NCBI GenBank assembly: GCA_012934845.2
Contig: WNNJ02003577.1
Location: 124,001-188,000, forward strand
Source: Pomphorhynchus laevis
Lineage: Eukaryota; Acanthocephala; Palaeacanthocephala; Echinorhynchida; Pomphorhynchidae
Length of the DNA: 64,000 bases
Direction of reading: 5' to 3'
Positions 31,423 through 43,435 of the stretch are shown here, one piece after another. The first letter of the stretch is position 1; every line of letters starts with the position of its first letter. A model generated the notes under the pieces. The model ran no database searches, was not told the DNA's origin, and worked only from the letters and a program-made list of their open reading frames with translations. The position numbers and the translations under genes were made by a program.

Positions 31423-34400
31423 ATGATAACGCAAAACATGGCGGAGGTATCAAAGAACTCGAATTCTGATGCTAAATACAGCAATTTTCCAACCGAAAAA
31501 GAGGTTTGTATTGGATGTTCTTCAACTCAACGTCACAGCGATGAGGTCAGTAATGTTTTGTTATCTTCATGCTATGGGGAGGTGCTTCTCCTCCTCCCTA
31601 AAAAGAGAAATTTGACTTTAATTAAAGTAACAAGACATAGAAAGAGATCAACTGTACAATAAATTTCTGAGAAATTAATCGCTTCAATATAAGAACAGGA
31701 TTTTGTTTAATTCTGTAAAGATACACCCCTCCGAAGTGAAAATTTCTTTTGTATCTTCCGATCTTACAAATGAAATACTCAGAATATTTTTCCGAGAACC
31801 TTAAAGAGTTCGGTGAACTTACCATAAAGCCTATCCTGGCTTCGATCAAAGTTACCAATCTACCATGTTCAATGAATGAAGATGACAAGCAATCGTTTAT
31901 AGCGACTTTCAAAGTTTCTAGTCTAAGACCAATCGTGGGTAGGGACGGGAACCCTATCCCGGTTGGCTTTTGTACTATGCCAGTGGAGATAGCTGAAACT
32001 CTATCAAAATCGTCGTCTAACCCGTTTATGGGGTTCAACATTCGTTTTTCAATAACCGAAAAAGATGAATTAACCTACCCCCACTGCAGCCGGTGTCACA
32101 AATTGGGGCACTGGACCTCCAGCTGCAGTGATCCCTACATGTGGTATCTGCGGATCAGCTTCTTGTCAATCTCTGTCCTGATATGACCGCTGCTCGCCCC
32201 CCCCATTCATGTTCTAAATGCGGGGGGGGAGTCATCCTGCATGGCCCAGAAGCTGCAGTAAGTTCAAGGCATGCAGAAGCCTTTTTATTCGTCCGATTAA
32301 ACCTACAACGTGCTTCCCTTGTGTGACCGCACCGCGCATGGACGACACAGAGATATTCCGGTTGATGGATATAAAGATAGAAGTGTCGCATAGAAGGTTG
32401 AAAAACTCTATATTAATTGTCGTGGGTGCTATCAACAAGAATCCCTCGATTCCAGTGGCATTTGTTATTCCAGTCGAAAAAGAGGGGGTTTCGGCCCATG
32501 CCGTCCCCCCCGCTCAAGATCGGGACGCTTATTCAACGTAAGACTAAGGGAAATGATGATATTGCCCAGGGGCGAGTACCTTCCCTGGAGGGGGCTAGTG
32601 GTGGGAAGGGCAACCTTCCTGCACCTAGCTTTGTCTAGGTGGGCAATCCCCCATCCAACTAATCCATCACAATGCAGAGTACTTGTGAGCCTTTTTCACT
32701 GAATATCTTTCAGTGGAACTCGGGATGTGCTTCTGCCATTAGACTTCTATCTGCTAGAGATGCAGATATTATAGTCCTTCAGGGGACGCGGTCTATCCGT
32801 CTTCCCCAGGACATTACTCGATTTATCCCAAAACATATATGTTCACACTATACTCTGTACATAACCCCACCTCACTCCTCTTTCATCTCAAGGACTCTTG
32901 ACCTTAGTTAAGTGCTCTTTAAGGTCCTACATCCTATTAAATTACTCGTGTCTAGCCATGTCTTGTTTAGTAGTCTCACTCTGTAAGAACTGTAAACGAC
33001 TCAGTCTAGCCAATGTCTACATCCGTCCAGGGGATATTCACAAGAACCGTGACGTCCTGTATAGTATTATTGACAGCGGCTATGACATGATACTAGGTGA
33101 CTTCAACGACAGAACTGGTCGTTCGATTAATGCTGCACTCCGCAGAGCCAGGAAACCCTTCCGTACAGAGCAGTCGTGACAACATCTGTCCACCTCTCAT
33201 GATCAAATTCGCTGGCGGATAGAAGAGGAAACGCTGCTTCGGAGGAGATTTCACTTTGACCAGATCAGAGTGGCTTTCTTTCAGGTAGCTATCCAACGCT
33301 TCCCCCGAATTGGTAATGAGAGTTTAAACGAATTTAATTGCTACCTCTCTTCGCAAGCTACCGCATTGCTTTCAACAACCTATAAAGGTCGCATTTTCAG
33401 TCCCACTCCAACAAAGCTCAAGAGCTTAGCATATTTGTTCCGTCTCCCCAATCTCTCTGCTCCTGCCAGGCATGTTCTCTCTAAAGAATTTTGGAGCACT
33501 AGGTATAGTTCTAATTGGGTAAGGATAGGGCTAGCATAGCTTACTTTAATCCATCCCAGTCTTCCTTCTGGAAGATATTCAAGAAGAGGTTTGTCTGTTG
33601 GAAGGATAGGGCATTGGGTTGGATCGGTAATATCGGTCTTGATAATGTTTTTGGAGGAGTCACTATCCCTACATAATTATGGAGCCACTCAATCACCGCA
33701 ACCAATCTCGCCTTGGGGAGATTTCAGGAGTAGAGACTTATCTGTCACAGATATTCTCAATGCCTGGGGGCCTCTTCTGTGCACCTCCAAATCCGTCGCT
33801 CCACTCTCTGCTCGTACTGTCAGTTTTGACAGCCGAACAAAGAAGAGAGGTGGCCGTTACAATGCTATTAGCCACCCCATCTGACGTGGTCGTCATCAAC
33901 ATTAACAGGAGAATTTTTATACCTAAAATGTATCAGGTCTCTTGTCCTAAAAACCTGCGGCCCATTTCGATTCAAAATTCCCTCATCTCGATCTACGAAA
34001 AAGCGCTTGCGGGTAGAATCCACGATCATCTGAGTAGGCTAAATTTAATCCCACCTGGTTTCCATGGATTCGTCAAAGGTCGCTTGGTCCATTCAGCAGT
34101 TGGTGAAGTGCATCGGTTTTGTCAGGAGAATAATCATCAACTCGCTGTGGCTGTTTTCCTTGATTTTTCCGCAGCATTTGACCGCATCTCTATTCCCTTT
34201 GTTATCTCTTCTCTCAGGTCCCTCGGGTTGCCTGCGAGAATTGTTAACAGGGTGGAGATACTGCTTTACACCAAGCGATTCTTTTATGAAGATGACCCTG
34301 ATGCGCGTCAGTTCTACCCTATTACAGGTGTGTCTCAAGGCTCCCCTCCCTTTTATCTTATATCTTGCTGCCTTTATTGAACTCTTTAAAATATTTAGAC

Positions 34401-34790
34401 GAAAACAACGTCTAGTGGTATAAGCTGATGATACCACAGCCCTGTTTTCTGGACGCAGGTGCAAAGACATAGTTTCGGACATCAGCCGTTTTTTAAGACT
34501 AAAAGATCAGATACTCATATCCAATCTTATTTTAAACTCCTCTATATCGCAGATGGTTGTCTTTCACGGCACCCTTGCTACAAAGCAAAAACTAAAGAGA
34601 TTAGCACTCTCTGACCTCTCCTTCTTATTTGCCTCTGAACCACTCCCCACCTTCACAAGTCGAGTAAAATACATGGGGTTCATCGTTACGGTGAACTGGT
34701 CGGCGAAAGCTGACCTGGATAGACTCAAACGTATCCTGAAGAAAGCTAGGTGGGCCCTGTTTCGAGGAGGTGGGTACGGAGGCTGCATTT
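31423..34790 (+). mobile_element. Family-C LINE with zinc-knuckle ORF1, 3'-incomplete
   Basis: ORF1 starts at ATG 31423 (MITQNMAEVSK). Its middle resembles the RRM-like gag of I/Jockey/R1-type LINEs (LTIKPILASIKVTNLPCSM), followed by CSRCHKLGHWTSSC, a CCHC knuckle (about 32085-32130), and further Cys-rich knuckles to about 32230. ORF2 starts at ATG 32672 with the endonuclease (LNIFQWNSGCASA, then MILGDFNDRTGRS near 33090). RT phrases include LRPISIQNSLISIYEKAL, FHGFVKGRLVHSAVGEVHRF, VFLDFSAAFDRISIPFV and GVSQGSPP (about 34330), then ADDTTALFSG in another frame. The copy has several frame breaks and stops at about 34790, where a B1 copy begins. The clade is uncertain. Confidence 0.8.
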
Positions 34791-36880
34791 GAATTCAATA
34801 AAGGAGGGAGCGCGGTGGACGTCGAGTAGGAGCTGATTCCAGGCAAGTAGGGCGGCAACGAGGAAGGATCGGATACCGTAGTTGTTATAGTAATTGGTAA
34901 AGTAGAGGCGGAGGGAATTACGGGAGCGCAGTGATAGAGAGTGGTTAGACGAGTGTCGTCTAAAAGAGAGGTTGATGAACGTTGGGGAGCCGACAGCAAT
35001 GAGATGAAAAATTACAAGAAGAAGCCAGAGTTGTATGTGAATGTGAATGGTGGAACAGGAGAGTTGGGCAACATATGTGGATGTGTGGTCAAAGCAACGA
35101 AGACGTAGGAGAACTCAAACGACGGAGTTGATGCGTTGTAAGGGTAGGATGATGGATTTTGGAGAATTGGTAAAAAAAGCTGAGGCAGTAATCGATTTTA
35201 GGAAAAAGAAGCGATGAAAGAACAGACATACAGGAACGGACATCGATAAGGGGCGGATACGGCGGATATTATAGAGAATCAAGTTAGACGAGCGGATCTT
35301 GTCGCAGACAAAGGCTTTAAGGTAAAGGTAATCATCGAAATAGAATCCTAAGAAAGTGAGATTGGGGACTATGGGGATTATTGATGAGGCAACGGTCGGA
35401 TACATATGAAGCAAACCATGCTATGGAGGAGGAAAAAAAACCGTAATCATAACGAAGTCGAGAAAGTCGACGATGCCGAAGGCGGAGGAGAGGTTGAGGG
35501 AGATGAGAACACTATATAGAGACTTGTCACAATAAATGAGTAAGTCGTTGTAAACTTTCATGCAGGCGATTTCTGTGGAGTGATTAGAGCGGAAGCGGAT
35601 TGAAAAGGAGGGTACATATTGGATGAAGAGAGATAAACGTTGATCTGTATTAAGATAAGGCGCTCTAAGAGCTTGGAAAGAGTAGGGAGGAGTGAAATTG
35701 GATGATAGCTAGAAGGAAGTGAAGGGTCAAGCGATTGTTTCTTAAGGAGGGGACGAACGTTAGCGGATTTCTAGTGTGATGGAAAGATACGACTGCGGAT
35801 GGACGAGCTTTACAAGGTGGTGAGGAAAGTGGATATCGATGAGCATATGGATTTAAGTATGGTGTAGTCAGGGAATCGGCAGGTGATGTTTTGTTGGGCA
35901 AGGACATGAGGACAGATGAAACTTCGGCAGGTGATACAGTGAGAATATGATAGTGTTCCGGGAGGATGATGCGAGGCGAGTAGCAGTGAGATGGAATAGA
36001 TACGGAGTTGTGAGAGAGCAACGTGGATACTTTGGTATGAAGAAATGACGAATAATCATGGGCATTGATTTTGCAAGACGAAGAGGAGTAGCGAGAAAGG
36101 ATTGAGTTAAAAGTATGTCAGAGAGCGTTAGAGTTTAATGAAGTGTTGATTTTGTGCTGCCAGAAGGAGTTGCATTTGATACGTAGTAGGTGGAGATGAG
36201 ACCGGCGAAGAGCAAGATAGGAATCACGGTGAGACGAAGTGAGGGAGCGGAAATCACGTCTGAGAGAGCGGTGATATACTCGACGCTTTGTGAGTAGGCA
36301 TTGGATGTTAAACCATGGGGCACGGTGCAAGCGACGGTGAGGGTGAGGCTTGAACAGCAAAAGAAGATCGAGAGTGGATGTGAGTTCAGAGTCGAAAAGA
36401 AAGGCGAGATCGTGAGGAGAGGATAATGTTATTGTGATAAGATAGAGACGATTTAAGTAAGGCGAAGCGGAGAAGGGGGTGTCAAGTTTTCTCCAAGGGC
36501 GACGTAGGATGGTAGGTGTGTGAAGCGGGGAGTGGTTGAAAGTGAGATCAAGGATGACGATAAAGTGATCGGATAGACCAGGATCAGAGATAGACAGTGA
36601 GGTGTAGGCAACAAAATGATCGGTGACAGCGATGATGTCGAGTGCTCCGCCAAGGTTATGTGTGGATCAGTGGAGATGAGTTTGTAATCGTAGTTGGATA
36701 GAATGTTGATGAATCGGATGTAATCGGTGTAAGAAGGGCGATCAAGGCGGATGTTGAAGTGGCGTAGAACGAGTGAAGGACAAATAACAATGAGAAATGA
36801 GGTCAGCGAGTTAGGGAAAAAATAAGGAGGTAGGAGCTGATGAACCAAGACGTATACAATGGCGAGATCCAAAATGATCG
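34791..36880 (-). mobile_element. LINE B1, copy 2: older, broken and without its 3' end
   Basis: Collinear with 22670-25140 over the whole length, in many short frames: endonuclease phrases near 36450-36870, the linker near 36120-36360, RT at 35665-36021 and the C-terminus at about 34800-35410. It lacks the last codons and the 3' UTR hairpin. The join to family C falls in a stretch where both elements have similar bases (CGGAGG...TTTGAAT), so recombination rather than insertion may explain it. At least six frame breaks, plus deletions of the YADD region (35415-35450). Confidence 0.82.
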
Positions 36881-36884
36881 GGTA

Positions 36885-37690
36885 AAAGAACGATCATTTG
36901 ATCGGGTAGAAGAACGTCACAGTTGTTGAGAAACTTAATATTCAAATATCAAAACACAAATGGAAGTACAGGCAGCATCACATCAAGTTCTTAGGACATG
37001 TGATATCTAACAGCGAAATTAAACCCGACCCAGATCATATGCACGCATTACTGAATTTTCCGGATCCATCGAACACGTCAGAGCTCAAACGTTTGCTGGG
37101 ATTTTTATCCTATTATAGCAAATGGATTCCCCGATACTCCCTGCGTATTCGTCCGCTTATTGATTGTCGTCACTTCCCGGTTTCTTTGATTGTTCACGAA
37201 TGTATCAAAGAACGAGCTTTGTGTAGCTTCTCTGAATACTTACGATCCTCAAAAAAATCTTATAGTAGAAACAGATGCATATGATAGAGCTATTTGATCA
37301 GTGCTTAGTCAGGAAGAAAAACCAGTAGCATTTTTTTCGAAAACCTTAACGATGTCACAACAAACGTTACCATCAATTAAGAAAGAAGCTTTGGCGATAG
37401 TCGAAACCCTGCGGCGTTGGCGTCATTACTTTCTACCTGCTCCCTTCAAGTTAATCACCGATCAACGTTTAATGATGTTTATGTTTGATTGTAAATGAGC
37501 AAATAAAATTAAAAACGAAAAAATTTCACGATGACGGTTAGAGCTAGCTCCCTTCAGCTTTGACATAATTTATCGTCCTGGGAATAAGAACGTTGCTGCT
37601 GATGCCATGTCGCGCTTTTCTGCTGTGTCTATAAACAAATTGGAACAATTGCATGATGTTTTAAACGAAAGAAGGAAAACAAATTACTAT
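36885..37690 (+). mobile_element. Fossil Ty3/Gypsy RT-RNase H fragment
   Basis: Recognisable parts are the RT C-terminus (HIKFLGHVIS, then SELKRLLGFLSYYSKWIPRY), RNase H (KPVAFFSKTLTMSQQTLPS and KKEALAIVETLRRWRHYFL) and the segment with FDIIYRPGNKNVAADAMSRF near 37560-37620. The family is the same type as the fossil at 14881-21010 but covers a different part. It is broken in a few places. No LTRs or integrase are seen here. It looks somewhat less decayed than the other copy. Confidence 0.8.
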
Positions 37691-39135
37691 TTCGACGAGC
37701 AAATTGGCTTCCTACGATTTAAATAATTGCTCAAAAGGAAAATGCTGTTACAGTAGTTTCGATGTCCCTAATGCACTATATAACGACCCACTAAATAATA
37801 CTACCGTTTATTCGGAAGTGTCGTTTGAGTCTAAAATAAACGATTCGATTCTTGATAACGCACAATTCTCTACGTATAGTGATTTAGATACCGGAAATTG
37901 GATCAATCAGAATGATCACGATGGTGCGAATAAGACTTTTCAAAAATTTAACGAACAGATAAGTATCAGGCCAGACCGAAGCAGAAAAATGCTAGAAAAA
38001 TTTCAAGATTATCGGATGGAGTAAATGTTATAGTATTATATTGACTTGCCAGTTATTTTGTAATGATGTTTTAGATTGCTTATTAAAACCTTATATCGGT
38101 TTATTGATTCTATCTATCACAGATGGGAAGTGTATACGGTGCAGGGTCGGTGGGTTGGGAACATACATTGGAAACGACGCGAGTAGTTTGAGTGGACGTG
38201 TTGGATGTTGATATGTGATTTTGCGAGATTTAACGCATTAATTTGTTTGCAAAAAATCTGCATAGGAAGTCTTCTTTAGACTTATTGTTGTCGCAGGCGA
38301 TTGTTGTCCAGACGCTACAGTCGTGTGTCGAGCACTGTACTTGCAGTTGAGCATAGTTGGTGTCGGTGGTAGCTGTTTTCTTACGTCCTCCCATTAACGT
38401 TCTTGTGTGTTGAAGCTGTTAGATTTGCTGCTGCAACTGATCGGCTAGCGCAGCGAGACGATCTATCTGAGCTTATCACGAGCGTAGCGAGATAAACTGA
38501 CCGGAAAAATCTGGAATGTAAGAATTTATAATCACCAAGACAATTTTTTAGCTTAGCTCTCACAGCCGCACGAGAGCTTATCAAAATATCCCCGAGTGCT
38601 TATCAAAATATCGCTGAATGTAGTATTTGAAAAATCAACGGCGAATAAGGAACAAAAAGCACGACTAAACATTATGTGGTAAGGATTATACGGAAAAAGA
38701 ACGGAGCGATCATTAATGGATGCATGTATTTTTAACAACATTACTCATTCGTATTTTGTTGGTATTACAAACTCACATTTCTTCTACCACGCACGAAGAA
38801 CGTACGCGAAATATGGTGAACGAATCGAACGTTTTGAAAGAGCTAGCTTCAATCCATTAAATTTGCAGCTAATATCGGAATGTGTTCAAACTAACTATGT
38901 GCTAAAACAAATTGGAATAAAGAAGGCATCCATATCTCATAATATTTATCAAGATTGTATACGGAATTTGAGATGCAAAATCTTAATCAGTCTTGCAAAA
39001 TCCCCAACTATGTGTGTGCGATCTGCACGCTGAGACGATTGACGACCCAGCAGCTCACTAACGGAACACCCTGAGATATTGTGCTGAAAGCCTGGCCCCA
39101 CTAAAGGGTAAACTAATTTGCAATTTAAAATCAAT
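37691..39135 (+). other. Two unrecognised open frames in a TE-rich spacer
   Basis: 37704-38024 is open for 107 codons and rich in Asn, Asp and Ser (ends MLEKFQDYRME). It starts at a TTG and could extend the preceding fossil or be unrelated. 38716-39033 begins with ATG and reads 105 codons (MDACIFNNITHSYFVGITNS, then LKQIGIKKASISHNIYQDCI). I recognise neither. At 38495-38517 one B2-type monomer (GGAAAAATCTGGAATG) is present, preceded by AGCGTAGCGAGA as in B2 5' ends, so part of this spacer is LINE debris. Confidence 0.3.
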
Positions 39136-39139
39136 AAAT

Positions 39140-40385
39140 TTTTATTTAAATAGTGTTGATATTTTTTTCATGAGAGATGAGCAGCCACAAATAAGGAGCG
39201 GAAGCCAAAGCAGGTAGAGCAGTTTGCGACATATAAAAGATGAGAATTACGGGAATGCAAGGAACAGTAAGTAGGACGATAATTATCAAGAAAAAAAAGG
39301 TTGAGAAAGGGAGGGGTATGCAAAGATAAGAGGCGGAAAGCAATAAGATGAATTTGAACACGACAATAAATGGTAGGCAAATAGATAGAAACAATATGGT
39401 GAGATGTATATTCAAAATGATGAAGACGGATAAGCCGGACAATTGAATTGACGATGCGTTGTAGGGGAGAGTTTTATATTCAAAACTGGATGGGGATGTG
39501 GACGAGTAAAAGTGACAAGACTATGATCGGACAAACAGGATCATTAATTAACAAGGAGGTATATTCATTGAAGCAGTTGGGAGCAGCAATGATGTCCAGA
39601 GCACCGCCAAGAATATGAGTGCGGCTTGTTGAAAGTAATTTATAGTTAAAATCAGAAAAAAGATTAGTTAGAGTGATAGAGTCAGAGTCAGCTGGATAAT
39701 CAAGACGAATGCTACAGTTACCGAGAACAAAAGAAAGAGTATAAGGCAATGAACAGTGAGAAAGAAGATCGGCAAGGTCGTTTAAGCGCATACGTGAGGG
39801 CGGCTAAGCATGGACTGTGCTTAACTCTTGTGAGTTAGGTACGAGTTGAACATAGTTACCTTTTGCATTGTTAGGATGATGAAGATGAATGGAAGTTTTA
39901 TCCGTAGTTGAACAAGGAGTGTTTGTGAAATAAGGTTCAAGAATGGGATTATACGATGCGAAGTCATGTGTTGATTCGAGATAAAAGTTAAAAAACGGTA
40001 TCGGTTTGAATAGTCGTATGTGAGACAGAAGTGGATGAGCAGGATAGCTGTAAAAGTCTTACTGATGCACAAAAACCACATGTAAACGGTTTACTTTGAT
40101 ACACTGAACGGTCAGATATTTTAACTCGAACAAGTGGTTTATACGTCACAACCTTTACAATCGCATCCAACTTCCAAACTTGTATAACGATCATTGCATT
40201 CCGATGTGGAAGATGCGTGATCAGCAACGGGTATTTGAAATCGAGCTCTTCTAGGCTTGATCTTTTTATCGAGATTAAGCTCAATTCGCAAGCGTAGTGA
40301 TCGGAACTGAGAGAAAAATCTTGAAGTGACAGAATAATCTGGAACTGTCAGGAAAAATCTGGAACGGACTGGAAAAATCTGGAAT
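39140..40385 (-). mobile_element. LINE B2, copy 2: both ends kept, RT deleted
   Basis: The 5' side (40385-39480) has four tandem ~20-bp monomers (40300-40385), ORF1 with the finger segment FTCGFCASVRLLQLSC (about 40050) and an endonuclease half (LADLLSHCSLPYTLSFVLGN, LGGALDIIAAP). It then jumps at about 39478 to the C-terminal tail (CRVQIHLIAFRLLSLHTPPF, WLLIS) and ends at about 39140. The whole RT domain is missing, as in a deletion derivative. Confidence 0.8.
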
Positions 40386-40399
40386 GCATGTTATTATTA

Positions 40400-41960
40400 G
40401 TATACAACAGCCGATGAGCGGTGGCTCGTTTGGCTGGATCTCAATGTAAAAAAAGTACAATGTCAGTAAAACAAAAAAATCCAAATCAGGTTCGACTTCC
40501 TATGAGAGCGATACACTGTTCAGCGCACGCCGAAATTCTCGGATGTTCCGGCATTCAATTGCAGATGACGGGAGTCTGTTCCAACTGTTTATTACTCGAT
40601 CTCTGATATCCTGATAGTGTCGATGGACTTTTCTACGATGTTTGAGCGTTAGTCGATGTCCACGTAATTTCTCGGAGTTGCGTAGGCAAAACATGAAGTT
40701 GAGGGGATGAGTGGGCGATAAAATTGCCCTCCATACCAGCATAAGATCAGCTTTTACCAAACTTTCACAAACCGTTGAAACACCTAGGATTTCTAACTTC
40801 TGGTCAAACGGCAGGTCTTTGACAGTGGGAACAAGACGGGTAGCCGACCGGAGAATTGATTCGTAAGCCACAATGTTCTTGCACAGATGTGGATACGCTG
40901 CGGGAGATGCGTATAGCATTCGAGATTCGATGAGGGCCTTGTATATTATTCTGAAGCTACATGCCTCTAGTGATCCAAAAGATCGTCTAATGATGCCAAT
41001 AGTACGACGGCAATTGGCCGAAACTTTATTTACGTGAGCGCTCATATTGAGCGTATTAAGCGTAGATACCCCTAAATCATCGATTTTGTCTGTAGAATCA
41101 ATCGACATCTTTCCAATTTTATAAGAGCAACGAATGTCTGGGGAGCCGATCCGCATATGTCTACATTTAGTCGCATTTATCATCAGCCCATTAGATATAC
41201 ATCATTTATTTATGGAATCCAGGTCTTTTTGATGAGCGCTAACATCGGAATCATCAATGATTCGCCTACAAACCTTAAGATCATATGCGAAGCTAACACA
41301 TTCTGATGTTAAGCTGTGTGTGATATTATTTACATATATATTAAAGAGAGTCGGGCTAATGACCGATCCCTGCGAGACGCCTGTCGCCATCATTGAGTAA
41401 CCAGAAAGATAATGGCTTATGCGTACTGCAAACGAGCGGTTGCTTACGAATGATTGAATCCAGCGTAACAAAGAGCCCCGTACACCAATATTAGATAATT
41501 TGTTTACTAGCAAATTGGGAATAACTCTATCGAATGCTTTCGATAAGTCTATAAATATCACATCTACTTTGGAATCAGTCCTCATGGAATCCACCCAACT
41601 TGCTCTCGCTTTTACAAGGTTCGTTAACGTTGAACGATTTGGCCTAAATTCATGCTGACTGGGGCTGAGGCGATTATTAAGTTCAACGAAAGCGCTAAGG
41701 TGACTAAGAATCAATTTTTCTAATAACTTCAAGCTACATATGTGAGACTGATGGGACGATAGTTGGAAACCTGGGATTTATTGCCTTTCTTGAAAATTGG
41801 ACGTACAATAGCCTTAGTCCAATCAGATGGTAGATACTTCTTGAGTAGTTTCGTTGCGACACAAAGACTTCGCAGCTCCTCGATGTTTCCACCGTTGCCA
41901 ATAGAACGAATCTAGAAACGAGTTCAAGTCCTGCGTCGCACTACACGAAAATTTATAACG
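40400..41960 (-). mobile_element. LINE A2, copy 3, 5'-truncated
   Basis: 41202-41732 reads LLEKLILSHLSAFVELNN, LSPSQHEFRPNRSTLTNLVK, IFIDLSKAFDRVIPNLLVNK and ATGVSQGSVISPTLFNIYVN. The catalytic site reads SFAYDLKVC where the family has FADDLK, so one catalytic aspartate is replaced by tyrosine. 40500-41183 gives the C-terminal part (KCRHMRIGS, DDLGVSTLNT, RSATRLVPTVKDLPFD, NSWNRLPSSAIE). RT block 1 is readable out of frame to about 41960. Two or three frame breaks. It is adjacent to a B2 5' end. Confidence 0.8.
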
Positions 41961-42198
41961 GTGAGGTTACTTTCACCGTTAGCTACTCTGTTACTAAGTT
42001 CGCTCTTTGCTTGTTTCAACTGAGTTCTGTCCTCGATCGAAAGATCTCTGCGAAGGATCAATCAAGTACTTGCAAGATGATAACCGTATTTTAAAGCTAA
42101 TGTACACATATCGAGACAAACGAATCTGTGAAATTAGGTGTTTTCTTTTTGTAGTTTAGAGTGTTCCTGTCTAGATCTACACATTTTTCAAGTGAAGT

Positions 42199-42340
42199 TT
42201 AAAAAGTCTGATCAAATGCTGGTGGGGGCTGATGTGAATTACAGTGGGAGATCCTTGCTTGACGCTGTGCAACAACATGAAGAGCTGGCGCCGACTCTTC
42301 GCTTTTCTCCTCGACAGGTTCAGTTATATCCCATCACAGT
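42199..42340 (+). CDS. Candidate isolated host coding exon, family not recognised
   Basis: A short GC-rich island in AT-rich DNA reads VKFKKSDQMLVGADVNYSG then RSLLDAVQQHEELAPTLRF and SPRQ. It is preceded by TTTTTCAAG (acceptor-like) and followed by CGACAG|GTTCAG or ATCACA|GTAACC (donor-like). The peptide is globular in composition and unlike any of the LINE proteins here, and the open frame beyond it becomes hydrophobic low-quality sequence, as expected for an intron. I do not recognise the family. It could be one exon of a host gene whose neighbours I cannot see, or a stranded exon in TE debris. Confidence 0.4.
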
Positions 42341-43435
42341 AACCACAAATGAAATATTTACTTTGGTATCTTGCAATGCCAATTTTTTCATCTTTAAGAG
42401 TGTCCAAACATCGCATTTGTGGTTGTCGCATCCAACTGAACGTAGCCATCATCTGTTTGTTTTTTTGATAGTTTTCACCGATTTCATTGTTTGTCTGTAT
42501 ATATTTATCTCACAAACGTTTTTAGGTCTGAGGTTTGATTGTATGTTATAATCTATTGTATGTTATAATCATGATAATTTAAAAATTATCATGATCGAAA
42601 AAGCAGTCTAGAATGCTATTTGTAGAAAATTTCTATTTGTTTTTCTATCGATTTGTTTGTTGTTAATGAAAGTTTCTATGGTTACTAATATGCGAATTGC
42701 GAAATATTCGAAAAATATATTCTATTACTTTGTGCCCATATTTTTTTACATATTGCACATTGTCGTGATAATGTCCTCTTTTTCGAATTTTAAAGTTCCC
42801 ATGGTTTCCTTTGTTGTAAGTGTTGGACACATTATAACCACACATGCGATTATCCTTTTGTTATTGTTCTTTATTTGATACGCATTCTAATGTGTACGGA
42901 TTTGTCAATTTACATTTCATTATGCCTTAACTTGTGATTCAACATACTTAGTAATATTGCTATTTTACAGTATTCGTCGTTTGACTTTGATCTTATATTA
43001 TATACTCTTGGTTTAGAACGTATTTTTTGTCTGATTACTTATGGAATCTTTTTTATCACTTCTGGATATTTTTATTTTCATTTTTGGATACTTATAACTG
43101 TACAATATTTTTATTATTGTAAATAATAAAAATTATCGCCTTCTCGTAACGGTAAGTTACGAGAAGGCGAAGTTGTATACAGATGTTGATGGTGGGCAAT
43201 GCTTTAATATAATTATTTAACGTTTATAAAGTTTATTTAATGTTCATCTAAAATCTTGTACCATTTGAAATTATTTGATTGAATTTATAATTGAACATTA
43301 AGCTGATCGAAGTTATATCTAACTTTAATAAGATTATAATAATTGAACCAGTTTTCCACTGACTAATACTGATGTTGATTGAATCACATCTGGAATTCGA
43401 GAATATTGAACTGCGATATAATTATTTCTTATTAA
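42341..43435. other. AT-rich spacer with two perfect hairpins
   Basis: No gene is seen beyond the candidate exon. A 13-bp perfect palindrome with a 2-base loop lies at 42568-42595. A 15-bp perfect hairpin (arms 43136-43150 and 43156-43170, loop GGTAA) stands out as a GC-rich island (CGCCTTCTCGTAAC). Confidence 0.6.
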
